A stretch of DNA of 9,185 nucleotides, from contig CAJTRL010000093.1 in NCBI GenBank assembly GCA_910578715.1, forward strand, positions 1 to 9,185. The letters are read 5' to 3'. The first letter of the stretch is position 1, and every line of letters starts with the position of its first letter. A program made the position numbers and the translations under genes. Under the pieces are notes generated by a model. The model was not told the origin of the DNA, did no database searches, and worked only from the letters and a program-made list of their open reading frames with translations. Source of the stretch: an uncultured Lachnospiraceae bacterium (GTDB lineage: Bacteria; Bacillota; Clostridia; Lachnospirales; Lachnospiraceae). Shown here in pieces: positions 7,726-9,185 of the stretch.

Positions 7726-7807
7726 TCGAGTAGGGAAGATTTGTCCCTACTCGCCGCGCGGGGCGCACGTTGCGTCAGCAACAATTTCATCTGTGCGCCC
7801 CTGTGCA
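7716..7807. repeat. Double-palindrome block flanked by 9-bp direct repeats
   Basis: Two hairpins lie side by side. The first is a perfect 10-bp stem, CGAGTAGGGA (7727-7736) with TCCCTACTCG (7744-7753), around a 7-base loop. The second pairs GGGGCGCAC (7760-7768) with GTGCGCCCC (7793-7801) and contains an inner hairpin, GTTGC/GCAAC (7769-7773 with 7778-7782). CCCTGTGCA occurs at 7716-7724 and again at 7799-7807, bracketing the block like a target-site duplication, although the second copy overlaps the hairpin arm by three bases. Neither hairpin has a T-run in either direction, so they are not ordinary terminators. The block fits a small non-autonomous or REP-like intergenic repeat or a structured leader; which one cannot be told from one copy. 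Confidence 0.55.
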
Positions 7808-7810
7808 TTA

Positions 7811-7845
7811 AAAAAACAGATTTCGGATGCACTCCCAAATCTGTT
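7811..7845 (-). terminator. Intrinsic terminator of the yabP-yabQ-divIC unit
   Basis: On the minus strand a perfect 9-bp stem, AACAGATTT (7845-7837) with AAATCTGTT (7823-7815), encloses a 13-base loop and runs into six consecutive T (7816-7811). The stem begins within the divIC stop codon. This should strongly separate divIC from spoIIE. Confidence 0.88.
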
Positions 7846-8150
7846 TATTTTTCGTCTTTAAAAATAATCTCTCCGTCATATACCAGGCCGAGCTTATCTT
7901 TTGCAAGCTCTTCTACATATTTCTTTGTCTGTGTATATTTCCCATATTCCGCAATTTCTTCGGTCCGCATTTTTTCCGCTTCGATTTCCTGAAGCAATGC
8001 CTCTTCCTGCTGCGCATATGCTTCTCTTTTTCCACGAAGCTCCACGCTCTTGACCGTCACAACGATTAACATCATCATCACAACTGTCGTAACCAGAAGC
8101 ATTCCTGTCTTGTTCTGCCGCTTCTTGCGGTACGCTGCTTTTCTTGCCAT
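7845..8150 (-). CDS. divIC: Septum formation initiator DivIC/FtsB family
   Basis: The 101-residue bitopic protein belongs to the DivIC/FtsB family, which joins FtsL and DivIB/FtsQ at the division septum. It has a basic cytoplasmic tail (1-15), one membrane segment (about 16-35), and an extracellular coiled coil rich in E, Q and L (about 38-68). The short C-terminal region includes the family-typical YVEELAKDKLGLV segment (78-90). The start at ATG 8150 was preferred because AAGG lies 8 bases upstream; the frame continues to ATG 8189, which directly abuts the yabQ stop but has no ribosome site. It is the last gene before a strong terminator. It follows yabQ as in B. subtilis, and its function is inferred from family and position. 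Confidence 0.9.
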   Translation of the reverse strand: MARKAAYRKKRQNKTGMLLVTTVVMMMLIVVTVKSVELRGKREAYAQQEEALLQEIEAEKMRTEEIAEYGKYTQTKKYVEELAKDKLGLVYDGEIIFKDEK

Positions 8151-8189
8151 ACAAAATACCTTGTCTGTCTGCCGGAGCAGAGCCCCCAT

Positions 8190-8678
8190 CTAATGTTTAC
8201 ATAAAACCATTTTAAGCGTTTTCAGAAAGCACGTCAACTTATTTTTTATGAAATTTTGACATTTTTTTAATTTATTTTTCAAAACTATTGCAATTCTTTT
8301 AATGATGGAAAACAGCCATTTCAGCGGTTTTACTATAATTTGTATAATACGGATTAGACACCACACTATCTTGTATATGATGGTTGACATAATGTGTACA
8401 AATAATTTACTGACTGTCATTTTATAAAGCGCCATTCCGAGCGTGGCGCCCAATACGGTAAACCATCGCAGCACGCCGTTGTTTTCCCGGTACAGCATAT
8501 AAAAAACGCCCAGGCCACAAGCCGCCCAGAAGAAGAAATCTTCTAATGATATCCAGAAAATAGTATGCTTTATCAGTTTCCTCAGAATCAGGAACCAGTC
8601 ATAAACAAAGGTAATCACAATGCCCATTACAATCGAATGTAGAAAAAAAGTAACTTCCCTGATGATATCCTGGCTCAT
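8190..8678 (-). CDS. yabQ: Spore cortex biosynthesis protein YabQ
   Basis: The 162-residue integral membrane protein has about four hydrophobic segments (roughly 9-32, 39-62, 69-88 and 94-127) and a strongly basic, Lys-rich C-terminus (134-157). It matches the YabQ family by its N-terminal pattern and by its place between yabP and divIC. In B. subtilis, YabQ is made in the mother cell under sigma-E, localises to the forespore outer membrane and is needed for cortex formation; its biochemical role is unknown. The ATG lies 7 bases after the yabP stop, with AGGTG bridging the stop as ribosome site, so the two genes are translated from one message. Confidence 0.9.
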   Translation of the reverse strand: MSQDIIREVTFFLHSIVMGIVITFVYDWFLILRKLIKHTIFWISLEDFFFWAACGLGVFYMLYRENNGVLRWFTVLGATLGMALYKMTVSKLFVHIMSTIIYKIVWCLIRIIQIIVKPLKWLFSIIKRIAIVLKNKLKKCQNFIKNKLTCFLKTLKMVLCKH

Positions 8679-8685
8679 GCGTCAC

Positions 8686-8976
8686 CTACTTGAACAGTCT
8701 TGCCAGCAGAGATTCTCCTTTGGTATTGTAGCCGGCTGTCTCCGAATAAGTAAGACTGTCGATTCTGCCGTCTATATCTACCTCGCCCTTGTCTAATGAC
8801 AATCTGCTAACATGAAGCTCGTTCCCTTTTATCATCAACATTCCCTGCTCTGTTTCCAGCAGAATTTCATTGACGTCAAAAGACAGTACATCATTCACAC
8901 CGCTGATAGTACATGTCCTTCTATTGGTAAGCATCAGTTTATGCTGCCTTTTATTGATACTATTCAAATCTTCCAT
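8686..8976 (-). CDS. yabP: Sporulation protein YabP
   Basis: The 96-residue soluble protein belongs to the YabP/YqfC family of sporulation proteins. It is mostly beta-strand, with the typical N-terminal segment HKLMLTNRRTCTISGVNDV (12-30), followed by SFDVNEILLETEQG (32-45) and a KGNELHVSRLSLDKGEVDIDG stretch around 50-70. Length is normal. In B. subtilis it is expressed from sigma-E together with yabQ; its molecular function is unknown. The start is well supported by GGGAGG (8987-8982) 5 bases before the ATG. It is the first gene of the yabP-yabQ-divIC unit. Confidence 0.93.
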   Translation of the reverse strand: MEDLNSINKRQHKLMLTNRRTCTISGVNDVLSFDVNEILLETEQGMLMIKGNELHVSRLSLDKGEVDIDGRIDSLTYSETAGYNTKGESLLARLFK

Positions 8977-9006
8977 ACATACCTCCCTGAAAACGTCTTC
9001 CAGTTA

Positions 9007-9014
9007 AGTGTATG
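9007..9014 (-). promoter_or_regulatory. Candidate sigma-E -10 element for yabP
   Basis: On the minus strand, CATACACT (9014-9007) matches the sigma-E -10 consensus CATACAHT perfectly. It lies in the 64-base gap before yabP and predicts a start near 9000, about 24 bases before the ATG. The -35 is less clear: TAATGAT upstream fits 5 of 7 consensus positions (KMATATT), but with only about 11 bases of spacing instead of 13-15. yabP belongs to the sigma-E regulon in B. subtilis, which supports the call. Confidence 0.5.
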
Positions 9015-9040
9015 CCGGGGCCTGTATCATTAGAACACTT

Positions 9041-9139
9041 TTATGGCAGATACCGGAACAGTTCTTTTGCCTCTTCCTTCCGGACCGTTTCCTGAACGTC
9101 CAGCACTTCTACTTTTACTTCTTTATTGCCAAACTGAAT
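9041..9139 (-). CDS. rqcP: S4-domain RNA-binding protein RqcP/YabO, 3' fragment
   Basis: Only the last 32 codons are present. They read through IQFGNKEVKVEVLDV to ETVRKEEAKELFRYLP and match the C-terminal end of the small S4-domain protein (about 80-90 residues) that precedes yabP in many Firmicutes. In B. subtilis, RqcP (YabO) binds the 50S subunit with RqcH and helps add alanine tails to nascent chains on stalled ribosomes. The RNA-binding part is missing. Beyond 9140 the sequence turns back on itself, and continuing the frame meets a TGA (9166-9164), so the true 5' part is not in this window. Confidence 0.85.
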   Translation of the reverse strand: MQFGNKEVKVEVLDVQETVRKEEAKELFRYLP

Positions 9140-9185
9140 CGTAAAAGTAGAAGTGCTGGACGTTCAGGAAACGGTCCAGCACTTC
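9082..9185. repeat. Nested fold-back inverted repeat at the window end
   Basis: Positions 9082-9118 are the exact reverse complement of 9141-9177 (37 of 37 bases), separated by 22 bases. At 9174-9185, gtccagcacttc turns round again: it is the reverse complement of 9150-9161 and an exact copy of 9098-9109. The left arm is normal rqcP coding sequence; the right arm breaks the frame. This is the pattern of template switching during amplification or of an assembly error at a contig edge. Confidence 0.95.

Noticed and set aside
7736..7746. Spo0A box before spoIIE
   Set aside because: The closest match, GGGACAAAT-like on the minus strand, agrees poorly with TTCGACAAA and lies inside the hairpin stem and loop.
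7716..7807. CRISPR array or riboswitch
   Set aside because: There is only one pair of short direct repeats with no regular spacers, and I recognise no known riboswitch core; a palindromic repeat is the simpler reading.
8151..8189. Longer DivIC starting at ATG 8189
   Set aside because: It abuts the yabQ stop without a ribosome site; ATG 8150 has AAGG 8 bases upstream and gives a normal family N-terminus.
9140..9185. Continuation of the rqcP reading frame
   Set aside because: The segment is a reversed copy of rqcP itself and puts a TGA in frame, so it cannot encode the S4 domain.

Overview
The window looks like chromosomal DNA from an endospore-forming member of the Bacillota, most likely class Clostridia (Lachnospiraceae-like). 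The evidence is the run of sporulation and housekeeping genes, moderate GC, AGGAGG-type ribosome binding sites and intrinsic terminators. All supported genes lie on the minus strand, so transcription runs from high to low coordinates.

In transcription order the layout is: the 3' end of an S4-domain RNA-binding protein gene (rqcP/yabO-like, 9041-9139), yabP, yabQ, divIC, a strong terminator, a palindrome-rich intergenic block, a spoIIE-type phosphatase gene, tilS, hpt, ftsH, a short regulatory region, a GH13 alpha-glucan hydrolase gene, and tRNA-Tyr. The order rqcP-yabP-yabQ-divIC-spoIIE-tilS-hpt-ftsH is the conserved Firmicutes cluster known from Bacillus subtilis, but the yabR, yabS and yabT genes found there are absent. 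yabP-yabQ-divIC form one unit, probably headed by a sigma-E-like promoter. spoIIE-tilS-hpt-ftsH are tightly spaced and probably co-transcribed. The GH13 gene appears to have its own promoter, with a CcpA cre-like site and a hairpin/U-tract in its leader. This suggests carbon-source control of intracellular maltodextrin breakdown.

Three things stand out. First, the right-hand end (9082-9185) is a perfect 37-bp fold-back of rqcP followed by a second, 12-bp fold-back. It breaks the rqcP reading frame and is most likely an assembly or amplification artefact at a contig edge. Second, the SpoIIE protein keeps the whole PP2C phosphatase domain and its acidic metal ligands but lacks the usual multi-pass membrane domain; an in-frame stop just before its start rules out an in-frame extension. 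Third, a block of two strong palindromes flanked by 9-bp direct repeats sits exactly where the missing 5' part of spoIIE would lie. I see no CRISPR array, phage or transposase gene, or clearly novel multi-gene system. The longest gene-free stretches (2264-2508 and 7643-7844) are under 300 bases and are described below.
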